This document shows positions 28,093-36,482 of a stretch of DNA of 64,000 nucleotides, piece after piece. Under the pieces are notes generated by a model. It searched no databases and was not told the DNA's origin. It saw nothing but the letters and a program-made list of their open reading frames with translations. The first letter of the stretch is position 1; each line of letters starts with the position of its first letter. The position numbers were made by a program, and so were the translations under genes. The stretch is from Micromonospora sp. MH99 (GTDB lineage Bacteria; Actinomycetota; Actinomycetes; Mycobacteriales; Micromonosporaceae), in contig NZ_MUZA01000029.1 in assembly GCF_021442385.1 (NCBI RefSeq), positions 1 through 64,000 of the forward strand, in the 5' to 3' direction.

Positions 28093-29091
28093 TCAGCGCC
28101 GGACCCCGGCCAGCTCGCGGCGGCGGTCCCGGGCGGACTTGGCCAGGCTCGCGATGGTGGCGATGCCCAACGTGCCGATGATGACCAGCAGGGACAGCCA
28201 GATCGGGATGTGCGGGGCCCAGCCGACGTGCTCCCCGCCGTTGATGAACGGCAGGTTGTTGTCGGCGAGCGCCTCCAGCACCAGCTTGACGCCGATGAAG
28301 CCCAGCACGACGGCCAGCCCGTAGCTCAGGTAGATCAGCCGGTCGAGCAGGCCGCCGAGCAGGAAGTAGAGCTGGCGCAGGCCCATCAGCGCGAAGACGT
28401 TCGCGGTGAAGACCAGGTACGGCTCCTGGGTGATGCCGAAGATCGCCGGGATCGAGTCCAGAGCGAAGATCAGGTCGGTGGTGCCGATCGCGATCATCAC
28501 GATGAGCATCGGGGTGAACAGCCGACGCCCGTTCTCGTGGGTCATCAGCTTCGCGTCGTTGTAGCCCTTGGAGATCGGCAGCGCCCGGCGGCTCCACCGG
28601 ATCAGCAGGTTCTCCGAGAACTCGTCCTCGTCCGGCTCACCCTGGCGGGCCAGGTTGACCGCCGTGTAGATCAGGAACGCGCCGAAGATGTAGAAGACCC
28701 AGGAGAACTGCGAGATCAGCGCCGCGCCGGCGGCGATGAAGCCACCGCGCATCACCAGCGCCAGCACGATGCCGATGAGCAGCACCTTCTGCTGGTACTG
28801 CCGGGGCACCCCGAAGCGGGCCATGATGATGACGAAGACGAAGAGGTTGTCCACCGAGAGGCTGTACTCGGTGAGCCAGCCGGTGTAGAACTGCCCCGCC
28901 GAACTGGCCCCGGCGCTCAACCAGACGCCGACGCCGAAGAGCAGAGCGAGGCCCACGTAGAAGGCGACCCAGAGGCTCGATTCGCGCACGCTCGGCTCGT
29001 GCGGACGCCGGCCAATGATCAACAGGTCGACGAGCAGCACCGCAGTCAGTGCGACGAGGGTCCCCGCCCACACCAATCCGGACACGTCCAA
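28093..29091 (-). CDS. TerC/Alx-family membrane protein, probable manganese exporter
   Basis: The 332-residue protein has nine or so membrane helices and the TerC signatures with buried acidic residues: SLSVDNLFVFVIIM near residue 80 and TTDLIFALDSIPAIFGIT near 205. TerC/Alx proteins export Mn2+ and help metalate or protect secreted proteins. The start codon is TTG (29091), supported by GGAGGA at 7 bases. The 5' leader contains a yybP-ykoY riboswitch, which independently supports a manganese role. A basic tail (KSARDRRRELAGVRR) ends the protein. Confidence 0.9.
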   Translation of the reverse strand: MDVSGLVWAGTLVALTAVLLVDLLIIGRRPHEPSVRESSLWVAFYVGLALLFGVGVWLSAGASSAGQFYTGWLTEYSLSVDNLFVFVIIMARFGVPRQYQQKVLLIGIVLALVMRGGFIAAGAALISQFSWVFYIFGAFLIYTAVNLARQGEPDEDEFSENLLIRWSRRALPISKGYNDAKLMTHENGRRLFTPMLIVMIAIGTTDLIFALDSIPAIFGITQEPYLVFTANVFALMGLRQLYFLLGGLLDRLIYLSYGLAVVLGFIGVKLVLEALADNNLPFINGGEHVGWAPHIPIWLSLLVIIGTLGIATIASLAKSARDRRRELAGVRR

Positions 29092-29183
29092 CGTTCATTC
29101 CTCCGGCAGACACGCGGCGTCGGGCACACCGTAACGCCCCCGTGGGGGCTGGCGTGCCGCTGTCGCTCACTCTGGTGACTCTC

Positions 29184-29304
29184 GGAGGTCTCTTCCGCCC
29201 CCGACCCGCGAACGGGTCGGCGACCGACGAAGCCGGGTCGAACGCCGAGGTGCCGGCGATCGTCCGTGCTGACGACTTCGTCACGGGGGAATACTCCCCT
29301 CCTC
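29184..29304 (-). ncRNA. yybP-ykoY manganese riboswitch upstream of terC
   Basis: Read on the minus strand, the leader holds the family landmarks in order: GAGGAGGGGAGTA at the 5' side, GAAGTCGTCAGCACGG, then CCGGCTTCGTCGGTC, and GCGGAAGAGACCTCC at the 3' side, the last pairing back to GGAGG to close P1. The segments match the conserved loops of the Mn2+-sensing yybP-ykoY class. About 90 bases follow before the terC start, including a GCCCCCACGGGGGC hairpin that may act in the expression platform. Mn2+ binding would turn on terC. Confidence 0.85.
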
Positions 29305-29492
29305 GGTGACCATTGTTGCCCACCACTCGCCGTGATCACACCCCGGGCGTCGGGTGTCACCGCGCACCCGTTGCGCCCGCGTCACCGGGAATACGCCACA
29401 CCGCCTCCGGCATCCTAGGAGGCTAGTGTGTGCCCGGTGCGGCAATCGGCCCCGCGACACCCGCACGCCTACGCCGTGGGAGGCTTTGCGGC

Positions 29493-29786
29493 ATGGTGCT
29501 TGAAGTCGCGCTGATCGACGTACTGCCCGGACACGAGGACGCGTTCGCCGCCGCGTACGCCCAGGGTCACCCGGTGCTCGCCGGGACGCCCGGCTGCCGA
29601 TCGGTGCGGATGACGCGGGGCATCGAGTCCCCGACCCGGTTCGTGCTGCTGGTCGAGTGGGACTCGGTCGAGGCGCACGAGAAGAACTTCCGGGACACCG
29701 AGCGGTTCGCCCAGTGGCGGGCGCTGATCGGGCCGCACTTCGCCGGGCCACCGGTGGTCGAGCACTTCCTCGACGTAGCGGCCTGA
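29493..29786 (+). CDS. Antibiotic biosynthesis monooxygenase (ABM)-domain protein
   Basis: The 97-residue protein is a single ABM ferredoxin-like domain: beta strand VLEVALIDVLPGHEDAF, then GCRSVRMTRGIESPTRFVLLVEWDSVEAHE and a C-terminal strand ending VVEHFLDVA. Relatives include small quinone-forming monooxygenases and many dimeric proteins of unknown role. GGGAGG lies 9 bases before the ATG. It is divergent from terC, with the riboswitch leader in between. Confidence 0.83.
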   Translation: MVLEVALIDVLPGHEDAFAAAYAQGHPVLAGTPGCRSVRMTRGIESPTRFVLLVEWDSVEAHEKNFRDTERFAQWRALIGPHFAGPPVVEHFLDVAA

Positions 29787-29903
29787 GGCAATCTGTCGCA
29801 CCCCGCGGTTATCGTGCCTCCCGCACGCGCCGGTCGCCGGCCCCGACGGGCTCGGGGGCGCCGGGTCCGGGGGCCGCGCGGGCGGCACCCGCCGCACCGC
29901 CGC

Positions 29904-30761
29904 TCACTCGCCGACGCGGCGGGCCAGCGCGGTGACCGTCTCCTCCGGTGACAGGGCTGCCGCCAGCAACGCCTCGGTCATCCGCTCGTACCTTTCGACG
30001 TCGAGCACGGTCGCCAAGCGGACGTCGGTGGTCAACGCCTCCAGCATCACCGTCCGCGGATCCGCCGGGTCGGGAAAGGCATACCAGGAGTACGGGGTGA
30101 GCGGGTGCAGGCCGCTGCCGGCCACCCCGCGCGGCAGCAGTCGCACCGTCACGTGGGCCAGCCCGGTCACCGTCACCAGGTGCCGCAACTGCTCTCGCCA
30201 GACGTCGACCGGCAGGTCACCCGGATCGCACACCGCCTCGGCGAGCACCGCCGTGTAGCGCGGCGGCTCGGCCCGGCGCAGCACCTCCTGCCGCATCGCC
30301 CGGGCGCGCACCTCCGCCTCCACGTCGACCTCCGGCGCGAGCAGGACGCCGGCGGCGACCCGCGACCGGGCGTACGCCGGCGTCTGGAGCAGCCCCGGCA
30401 CGACCGCCGGCTGGTACTCGACGATGTCGGCCGCGCCCGCCTCCAACTCGGCGTAGATGCGCTGCCGCTCGCTCATCTCGCCGAGCGTCTTCCACCAGCC
30501 GCGGCTGGTGGCCGCATCCCGCGCGATCACGATCAGCGCGTCCCGGGCCGACGCCGGCACCTGGTAGATGTCGAGCAGGTCCAGCACGTCGGCGAGATCC
30601 GGACGGCTCTGCCCCAGCTCGATGCGGGACAGCTTCGACGTCGACGCCCAGCCCAGCCGGTCGCAGACCTGCTCCAGGGTCAGCGCCTCGCGCCGACGTA
30701 ACTGACGCAGCTCGGCGCCGAGCCGCGCGCGTCGAATGACAGGACTTGTTGGCAACGGCAT
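29904..30761 (-). CDS. XRE-type HTH regulator with DUF5753 domain
   Basis: The 285-residue protein has an N-terminal Cro/C1 helix-turn-helix (RLGAELRQLRRREALTLEQVCDRLGWASTSKLSRIELGQSRP) and the C-terminal DUF5753 domain (YQPAVVPGLLQTPAYARS). In streptomycetes such regulators are nearly always paired with a small DUF397 gene; none is found here within 120 bases downstream or elsewhere in the window. GGGGAGG lies before the ATG. The gene is separated from uvrB by a strong terminator. Confidence 0.9.
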   Translation of the reverse strand: MPLPTSPVIRRARLGAELRQLRRREALTLEQVCDRLGWASTSKLSRIELGQSRPDLADVLDLLDIYQVPASARDALIVIARDAATSRGWWKTLGEMSERQRIYAELEAGAADIVEYQPAVVPGLLQTPAYARSRVAAGVLLAPEVDVEAEVRARAMRQEVLRRAEPPRYTAVLAEAVCDPGDLPVDVWREQLRHLVTVTGLAHVTVRLLPRGVAGSGLHPLTPYSWYAFPDPADPRTVMLEALTTDVRLATVLDVERYERMTEALLAAALSPEETVTALARRVGE

Positions 30762-30840
30762 CCCCGCCTCCCCATCGAGGGAGCGTACGCAGGACGATCA
30801 CCCAGTGCAATAGCTTGCTTGCTCACCGCAATCGAGTGGT

Positions 30841-30892
30841 CGGCCGGCGGGCCGGGCGGGGACGCCGTTCGGGTAGCCCGGCCGACGCCGGC
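30841..30892 (-). terminator. Terminator after uvrB
   Basis: GGCCGGCGGGCCGGGC (30841-30856) pairs with GCCCGGCC-GA-CGCCGGCC (30875-30892), 16 bp with a 2-base bulge. It begins 11 bases past the uvrB stop codon. Confidence 0.65.
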
Positions 30893-30902
30893 CGGGCCGC
30901 CC

Positions 30903-33011
30903 TCACTTCACGCCGGCGGCGTCCATGCCGCGTAGCTCCTTCTTCAGGTCGGCGACCTCGTCGCGGATCCGCGCCGCCAGCTCGAACTGCAACTCGCGGG
31001 CGGCGGCCAGCATCTGGTCGTTGAGCTCCTGGATGAGCTGGGCGAGGTCGGCGCGGGCCATCCCCTCCCGGGACGGGGTGGCGGCGGTGGACCGACTGCG
31101 GCTGCGGGTCTCCTTGACCGGCGCCTTGCCCCGGGAGAGCTGACGTGCCGCGCCGCCGACCCGGGAGTTCTCGGTGTCCTCCGCCTCGCGGTAGATGTCG
31201 TCCAGGATGTCGTGGATCTTTTTGCGCAGCGGCTCCGGACTGATCCCGTGTGCCTCGTTGTGCGCGATCTGCTTGGCGCGACGTCGGTCGGTCTCGTCGA
31301 TCGCCGCCGCCATCGACGGGGTGATCTTGTCGGCGTACATGTGCACCTGGCCCGAGACGTTCCGGGCGGCCCGCCCGATGGTCTGGATCAGCGACCGACC
31401 GCTGCGCAGGAAGCCCTCCTTGTCGGCGTCGAGGATCGCCACGAGCGACACCTCGGGCAGGTCCAGACCCTCGCGGAGCAGGTTGATGCCGACCAGCACG
31501 TCGTACTCGCCCTTGCGCAGCTCGCGCAGCAGCTCCACCCGCCGCAGGGTGTCGACCTCGGAGTGCAGGTAGCGCACCCGGACGCCGTTCTCCAGGAGGT
31601 AGTCCGACAGGTCCTCGGCCATCTTCTTGGTGAGCGTCGTGACCAGCACCCGCTCGTCGCGGTCGGTCCGCAGCTTGATCTCGTGCATCAGATCGTCGAT
31701 CTGACCCTTGGTCGGCTTGATCACGACCTGCGGGTCGACCAGCCCGGTGGGGCGGATGACCTGCTCGACGAACTCACCCTGGGCCTGTTCCAGCTCCCAC
31801 GTGCCCGGGGTCGCCGACAGGCAGACCATCTGGCCGACCCGCTCCAGGAACTCGTCGAAACGCAGCGGCCGGTTGTCAGCGGCGCTGGGCAGCCGGAACC
31901 CGTGGTCGATGAGCATCCGCTTGCGGGAGGCGTCACCCTCGTACATGCTGCCGATCTGCGGGATCGTCACGTGCGACTCGTCGACCACCGTGAGGAAGTC
32001 GTCCGGGAAGTAGTCGAGCAGGGCGTGCGGCGGACTGCCGGGCAGCCGCCCGTCCATGTGCATCGAGTAGTTCTCGATGCCGGAGCAGAAACCCACCTGC
32101 CGCATCATCTCGATGTCGTAGGTGGTGCGCATCCGCAGCCGCTGCGCCTCCAGCAGCTTGCCCTGGCGCTCCAGCTCGGCGAGGCGCTCGGCCAGCTCCA
32201 CCTCGATGTCGCGGATGGCCCGCTCCATCCGCTCCGGACCGGCCGCGTAGTGCGTCGCCGGGAAGATCACCAACTGGTCGACCTCACGGACCACGTCACC
32301 CGTCAACGGGTTGAGGTAGTAGAGCTTCTCCACCTCGTCGCCGAACAGCTCGATGCGGACCGCCAGCTCCTCGTACGCCGGGATGATCTCCAGCGTGTCG
32401 CCGCGGACCCGGAAGGTGCCCCGCTGGAAGGCCATGTCGTTGCGGGTGTACTGGATGTCGACCAGCCGCCGCAGCAACTGGTCGCGGTCGAGATCCTGGC
32501 CGACCTGCACCTTCACCGCCCGGTTGAGGTATTCCTCCGGGGTGCCCAGGCCGTAGATCGCCGAGACGGTCGCCACCACGATCACGTCGCGGCGGGTGAG
32601 CAGCGACATCGTCGCCGAGTGCCGCAGCCGCTCGACCTCCTCGTTGATCGAGGAGTCCTTCTCGATGTAGGTGTCGGTCTGCGGAATGTACGCCTCGGGC
32701 TGGTAGTAGTCGTAGTACGAGACGAAGTATTCGACGGCGTTGTGCGGCAGCAACTCGCTGAACTCCTTGGCCAGCTGCGCGCAGAGCGTCTTGTTCGGGG
32801 CGAGCACCAGGGTGGGGCGCTGCAGCCGCTCGATCAGCCACGCGGTGGTGGCACTCTTGCCGGTGCCGGTCGCGCCGAGGAGCACCGTGTTGCGGTCGCC
32901 GCGCCGCACCCGGCGCTCAAGGTCGTCGATGGCGGCCGGCTGGTCGCCGGCCGGCTGGAATTCACTGACGACCTGGAAGCGGCCGTCGAGCCGGGGAATG
33001 TCGAGCGCCAT
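30903..33011 (-). CDS. uvrB: Excinuclease ABC subunit B (UvrB)
   Basis: UvrB verifies the lesion and recruits UvrC. The 702-residue protein has the helicase motifs of the family: Walker A GATGTGKS near residue 45, the beta-hairpin YYDYYQPEAYIPQTDTYIEKD near 100-120, DESH near 345, motif VI QTIGRAARN near 555, and a C-terminal UVR domain (LIQELNDQMLAAARELQFELAARIRDEV) that contacts UvrC. The ATG at 33011 begins the usual MALDIPRLDGRFQVVS. A TACCGT hexamer lies 7 bases upstream, so it may be leaderless, although GAGG also lies in that gap. Confidence 0.96.
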   Translation of the reverse strand: MALDIPRLDGRFQVVSEFQPAGDQPAAIDDLERRVRRGDRNTVLLGATGTGKSATTAWLIERLQRPTLVLAPNKTLCAQLAKEFSELLPHNAVEYFVSYYDYYQPEAYIPQTDTYIEKDSSINEEVERLRHSATMSLLTRRDVIVVATVSAIYGLGTPEEYLNRAVKVQVGQDLDRDQLLRRLVDIQYTRNDMAFQRGTFRVRGDTLEIIPAYEELAVRIELFGDEVEKLYYLNPLTGDVVREVDQLVIFPATHYAAGPERMERAIRDIEVELAERLAELERQGKLLEAQRLRMRTTYDIEMMRQVGFCSGIENYSMHMDGRLPGSPPHALLDYFPDDFLTVVDESHVTIPQIGSMYEGDASRKRMLIDHGFRLPSAADNRPLRFDEFLERVGQMVCLSATPGTWELEQAQGEFVEQVIRPTGLVDPQVVIKPTKGQIDDLMHEIKLRTDRDERVLVTTLTKKMAEDLSDYLLENGVRVRYLHSEVDTLRRVELLRELRKGEYDVLVGINLLREGLDLPEVSLVAILDADKEGFLRSGRSLIQTIGRAARNVSGQVHMYADKITPSMAAAIDETDRRRAKQIAHNEAHGISPEPLRKKIHDILDDIYREAEDTENSRVGGAARQLSRGKAPVKETRSRSRSTAATPSREGMARADLAQLIQELNDQMLAAARELQFELAARIRDEVADLKKELRGMDAAGVK

Positions 33012-33018
33012 GACCTCA

Positions 33019-33024
33019 ACGGTA
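33019..33024 (-). promoter_or_regulatory. -10 hexamer TACCGT before uvrB
   Basis: TACCGT on the minus strand lies 7 bases before the uvrB ATG, the same geometry as at uvrC and polA. Confidence 0.45.
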
Positions 33025-33338
33025 CGCCGCAGGTCCGACACGTTCGGCCGTCGCGCAGAGTGCGTGATCGGCTTCGATATTCCCATTGTGTGGCCCATGT
33101 CACCGGGACTACCCTCTTCATGTAGGCCGCTCGCGGCGGCCGACCGGGCAGGAGGCCGGGCCGTCATCACGGCCGGCCGCCCCCGGCACAGCGGTCGCAG
33201 CACCCGGCTCGTCCGGCGTGCGCACCCGTGTGGTCGCGCTCGAGGCGCAGACCGGCCGCCGCGAGCGCCCCTGCCGCTTCGCCCCCAACTCGTCGCCCTC
33301 AGCTCGTCACCCCGTGCTGTCCCGCCCGTTTCACATCC
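33025..33338. other. Gap between divergent uvrB and a membrane-anchored protein gene
   Basis: About 310 bases with no convincing gene, ribosome site or strong hairpin. It must hold the promoters of the two divergent genes. I looked for a LexA-type site (GAAC..GTTC) and saw none. Confidence 0.4.
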
Positions 33339-34916
33339 GTGGACACCTCATCGGCCCCGGCGCGCGGCCCCTCCCCCGACACCACACGCGCCGGCGACGC
33401 CGTCCGCACCGGCGGCCCGTCCGCCAACCCCGGCGGGGACCCGCGCGACACGGACGCCCCCGACACCGACAGCGTCGGTCCCTCCCGGGCGAGCCGTCGT
33501 CGGCGTACGGTGCTGCTGCTGCTCGCCCTGACCGCGGTGACGTCCGCGACGGCGCTGGTGGCCGGACTGCTGAGCTGGGCTCCCGACCCACCCGAGCCGA
33601 CCCGACCGCTTACCGTCGCCGAGGCCGAGCGGCTGGCCGCCATGCGGGTCACCAACCTTCGGGACCTGCGCGCCGGCCTCCACGTCACGGTCGGCGCCGG
33701 CGCCGCGCGTACCGAACTGGTGGGCTGGGTGGACTGGTCGCGGCCCCTGCTCTACCTGGATGTGGGCGGGCCGGGGGCGGGCGCCGAGCGTGGCCTTCTG
33801 CAGAGCGCTGGGTCGGTGCTGGTCACCCGTCCCGACCCGGCGGCCGTGCCCACTCCGGCCGCGCCGCCCCTGGTGCCACCGGCGGACGGCTGGCGGCTGC
33901 ACCACCTGACGCCCGGCGCGGGCCTCGCACCGGTCCTCGACCTGCTCCTCGGCCTCGCCGCCGACCGACCGGACCCGTCCCCGGCGATGGACGGCGTCGA
34001 CGCGCGCTGGGTCGCCCGGGACGTGGTCGCGGCAGGGCCGGTCGACGTCGTGCAGGCGCCACTGCCCACCGCGATCCCATCCAGCCCCGCCAGCGCGGCG
34101 ACGGGCGGCACGGCGGCGACCGGTCCGGACGGGTCGACCCGCTACTGGCTCGACCGGGATGGCCGACTGCACAAACTGGTGACCCGGTTGCCCGGCGTCG
34201 GGCCGGTCACGGTGCTCCTCAACCGGATCGACCGTCCCACGCTGTCCCCGGTCGACGCTCTCGGCGGCCGACCCGGGCTGCCCCGCGCGCTCACGGATGC
34301 GGAGCAGCGCCGGCTGGACCGGCTGCCCGCCCGGCTGCGCGGCCAGGGCGGGGCCACGCTGACGCTTACCGCGCCGGTGGGCACGGACACCAACCTGCGG
34401 GGCGCCGGCTGGTTGAGCTGGGCCGCCCGCACGGCGTACGTGGCGGTCGCCGACCTGGGCGTACCGGACCGCCGGACCCTGCTGCACCGGGACGCGGCCG
34501 GCCTGTCCCGGACGGACGTGCCGGCCTCCGCCGGTGGCGGTGGCACGGCCGAGGTCCCGGGCCGGCCGCCGTTTCCGGTCCCGGCCGGGTCGTGGCGGCC
34601 CACCCGGTCCCCCCGCGACGACCTCGATCTGCTGGTCGACGCCGCGGTGGCCGCCGCCGGGCCGGTGGCGCTGCGCGGCGCGGCCGTGCGGGTACGCGAG
34701 GACCTCGCCGCCGGCCGGACCGTCGACGTCGTGGAGCTCCGCACGGCCGACGCGCTCCTGCGCTACTGGATCGACCGCGACGGGTCGCTGCGCCGGGTGG
34801 AACTGCACACCGGCGCCGGCGCGTGGGCGCAGGTGGACCTCAGCCCCGCCGTGGTGCCCCGCCTCAACCCGCCGCCGCGCACCGCGAGCGGTCCGCCCCG
34901 ACCCGGAGCCCGCTGA
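33339..34916 (+). CDS. Membrane-anchored extracytoplasmic protein with two copies of one domain
   Basis: The product is about 525 residues. A Pro/Asp/Gly-rich cytosolic start is followed by one membrane helix near residue 58 (TVLLLLALTAVTSATALVAGLL) after an Arg-rich stretch, so the bulk lies outside. Two related halves follow; the clearest shared element is TRYWLDRDGRLHKL near residue 265 and LRYWIDRDGSLRRV near 475, and each half starts with a (V/D)AE..RL helix. The (R/Y)YW(I/L)DRDG pattern followed by strands recalls LolA/LppX-like lipoprotein folds, which bind lipids; this is inference. The start codon is unsure (GTG 33339 used; no ribosome site). Confidence 0.65.
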   Translation: MDTSSAPARGPSPDTTRAGDAVRTGGPSANPGGDPRDTDAPDTDSVGPSRASRRRRTVLLLLALTAVTSATALVAGLLSWAPDPPEPTRPLTVAEAERLAAMRVTNLRDLRAGLHVTVGAGAARTELVGWVDWSRPLLYLDVGGPGAGAERGLLQSAGSVLVTRPDPAAVPTPAAPPLVPPADGWRLHHLTPGAGLAPVLDLLLGLAADRPDPSPAMDGVDARWVARDVVAAGPVDVVQAPLPTAIPSSPASAATGGTAATGPDGSTRYWLDRDGRLHKLVTRLPGVGPVTVLLNRIDRPTLSPVDALGGRPGLPRALTDAEQRRLDRLPARLRGQGGATLTLTAPVGTDTNLRGAGWLSWAARTAYVAVADLGVPDRRTLLHRDAAGLSRTDVPASAGGGGTAEVPGRPPFPVPAGSWRPTRSPRDDLDLLVDAAVAAAGPVALRGAAVRVREDLAAGRTVDVVELRTADALLRYWIDRDGSLRRVELHTGAGAWAQVDLSPAVVPRLNPPPRTASGPPRPGAR

Positions 34917-34947
34917 CCACACGCCCGTCAGCCTGGTGGCAGGGCTC

Positions 34948-36132
34948 TCAGGGCCGCCAGCCGGTCCGTGCGGCCCACTGCTCGGCCCGCAGGTACTCCT
35001 CGTCGAACCAGGGGTCGCGGGCCGTTCCGGAGTCGGCGACCAGCGGCGCGGCGTCGACCAGATCCCGTTTGAACAGCAGGTACGTGGCCCGCTGATCCGG
35101 ATCGGCGCGGAGGTGGTCACGCATGAGCAGCGCGTACCGCCAGCCCGGCGACTCGGCCTCCCGCACGTGCAGGCGCACCGGGCGATCCGGGTCGGCGCTG
35201 CCGTGCAGCCGCTTCTCCCACCGACCCCGGCCCGCCGGGCGCGGATCGTCCCACCAGTGCCCCGGCACGCGGGGGAACCCCGCGTTCGCCAGCCGGTCGG
35301 CCAGCGGCCCGTCGGCGTCGGCGAGGCTGGGCACGGCCACCTGCACGTCGATGACGTCGTCGGCGGCGAGCCCGGGCACCGCCGTCGCACCGATGTGGTC
35401 GATCCGCAGATCCGCCGGGGCCAGCGCGTGACGGATCCGGGCGGCCAGCCGGGCGTACTGCTCGGGCCAGCTCGGATCGGCACCCACCCCGGCGCCGCGG
35501 TCCGGCACCGGCACGACCTGCCGCTGCCGCAGGTTGTGCTCGTAGGGACGCAGCCGCTGCCGCCACAGCGAATCCACCGCGGCGTGCAGCGCCGCCAGAG
35601 TGCCGTCATTGGTCAGCACCACGTCCGCCACGGCACGCCGACGGGCGTCGTCGGCCTGCGCGGCGATCCGCCGCTCGGCCTCCGCGCGGTCCATCCCCCG
35701 GTCGCGCATCAGCCGCTCCAGCCGGGTCGGCACGGCCGTCTGCACCACGATGACCAGGTGGTACGTCGGCGCGAGCCCCACCTCCACCAGCAGCGGTACG
35801 TCGTTGACGACTATCGCGTCAGGTGCCGCCGCCGCGACCAGTTCGGCCGTACGCGCCCGCACCCGGGGATGGGTGATCGCCTCCAACCGGCGGCGGGCGG
35901 TCTCGTCCGAGAACACCACGGCCCCCAACGCGGCGCGATCCAGCGCGCCGTCGGCGCCCAGCACCTTCTCCGAGAAGGTGGCGACGATCTCCGCGAGACC
36001 CTCTGTGCCCGGCGCGACGACCTCCCGGGCAATCTGGTCCGCGTCGACGAGCACCGCGCCCAACTCCACCAGCCGCGCGGCCACCGCGCTCTTGCCCGAC
36101 CCGATCCCGCCGGTCAAACCCACCCTCAGCAC
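34948..36132 (-). CDS. coaE: Dephospho-CoA kinase fused to a GrpB (UPF0157) domain
   Basis: CoaE catalyses the last step of coenzyme A synthesis, phosphorylating the ribose of dephospho-CoA. Residues 1-195 hold the kinase: P-loop GLTGGIGSGKS, the DAD motif (VDADQIAREVV), and VNDVPLLVE. Residues 215-394 form a GrpB/UPF0157 domain (VPVPDRGAGVGADPSWPEQYARLAARI, RIDHIGATAVPGL, GHWWDDPRP), a nucleotidyltransferase-like fold. The same fusion is known in mycobacteria, where the extra domain affects folding or activity. The start GTG 36132 opens LRVGLTGGIGSGKS. rpsA lies upstream on the same strand, with a long palindrome between the two. Confidence 0.94.
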   Translation of the reverse strand: MLRVGLTGGIGSGKSAVAARLVELGAVLVDADQIAREVVAPGTEGLAEIVATFSEKVLGADGALDRAALGAVVFSDETARRRLEAITHPRVRARTAELVAAAAPDAIVVNDVPLLVEVGLAPTYHLVIVVQTAVPTRLERLMRDRGMDRAEAERRIAAQADDARRRAVADVVLTNDGTLAALHAAVDSLWRQRLRPYEHNLRQRQVVPVPDRGAGVGADPSWPEQYARLAARIRHALAPADLRIDHIGATAVPGLAADDVIDVQVAVPSLADADGPLADRLANAGFPRVPGHWWDDPRPAGRGRWEKRLHGSADPDRPVRLHVREAESPGWRYALLMRDHLRADPDQRATYLLFKRDLVDAAPLVADSGTARDPWFDEEYLRAEQWAARTGWRP

Positions 36133-36223
36133 CACACCAGTCAACCCGATCACGGCTCGCCCGCCAAACCACACCCGCCCCACGGGGAGCGCCGCAGGCC
36201 GTCCGGTGCGCTGCCCCTCGCCC

Positions 36224-36314
36224 GCGTCCTTTGCTCTGCTTCAACCGAGGAAACAGCTGCCGTCCGATAATCGGACACCGGGTGTTTCCTGGGCTGAAGC
36301 AGAGCAAAGGACGC
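36224..36314. repeat. 91-bp palindromic element between coaE and rpsA
   Basis: A perfect 20-bp inverted repeat (GCGTCCTTTGCTCTGCTTCA at 36224-36243, complement at 36295-36314) continues inward for about 15 more bases with three mismatches, and the centre is itself a palindrome, TCCGATAATCGGA (36263-36275). The whole would form one long hairpin. It is lower in GC than its surroundings. It resembles a MITE- or REP-like mobile palindrome rather than a simple terminator. Confidence 0.8.
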
Positions 36315-36422
36315 AAGGTGGGTGGGGCGCTCCCGACCCGCCAGTGTCAGGTGATCAGGGCGAATCACGGCGACACGCCACCCTCGCCTCGGCGATGCTG
36401 CCTCCGGCAGCGGGTATGGCGA

Positions 36423-36466
36423 GGGCCCCGCCCCCGGCGATCGGAAAGATCGCGGGGACGGGGCCC
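36423..36466 (-). terminator. Terminator after rpsA
   Basis: GGGCCCCG..CCCC..GCGATC pairs with GATCGC..GGGG..CGGGGCCC around a GGAAA loop, giving a long GC-rich stem that ends 17 bases past the rpsA stop codon. Confidence 0.7.
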
Positions 36467-36482
36467 GTCGTCGTTCAGCGGG

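Noticed and set aside
33228..33338. Earlier start for the duplicated-domain membrane protein
   Set aside because: The added residues are low-complexity and have no ribosome site; the GTG at 33339 is only slightly better, so the start is marked uncertain.
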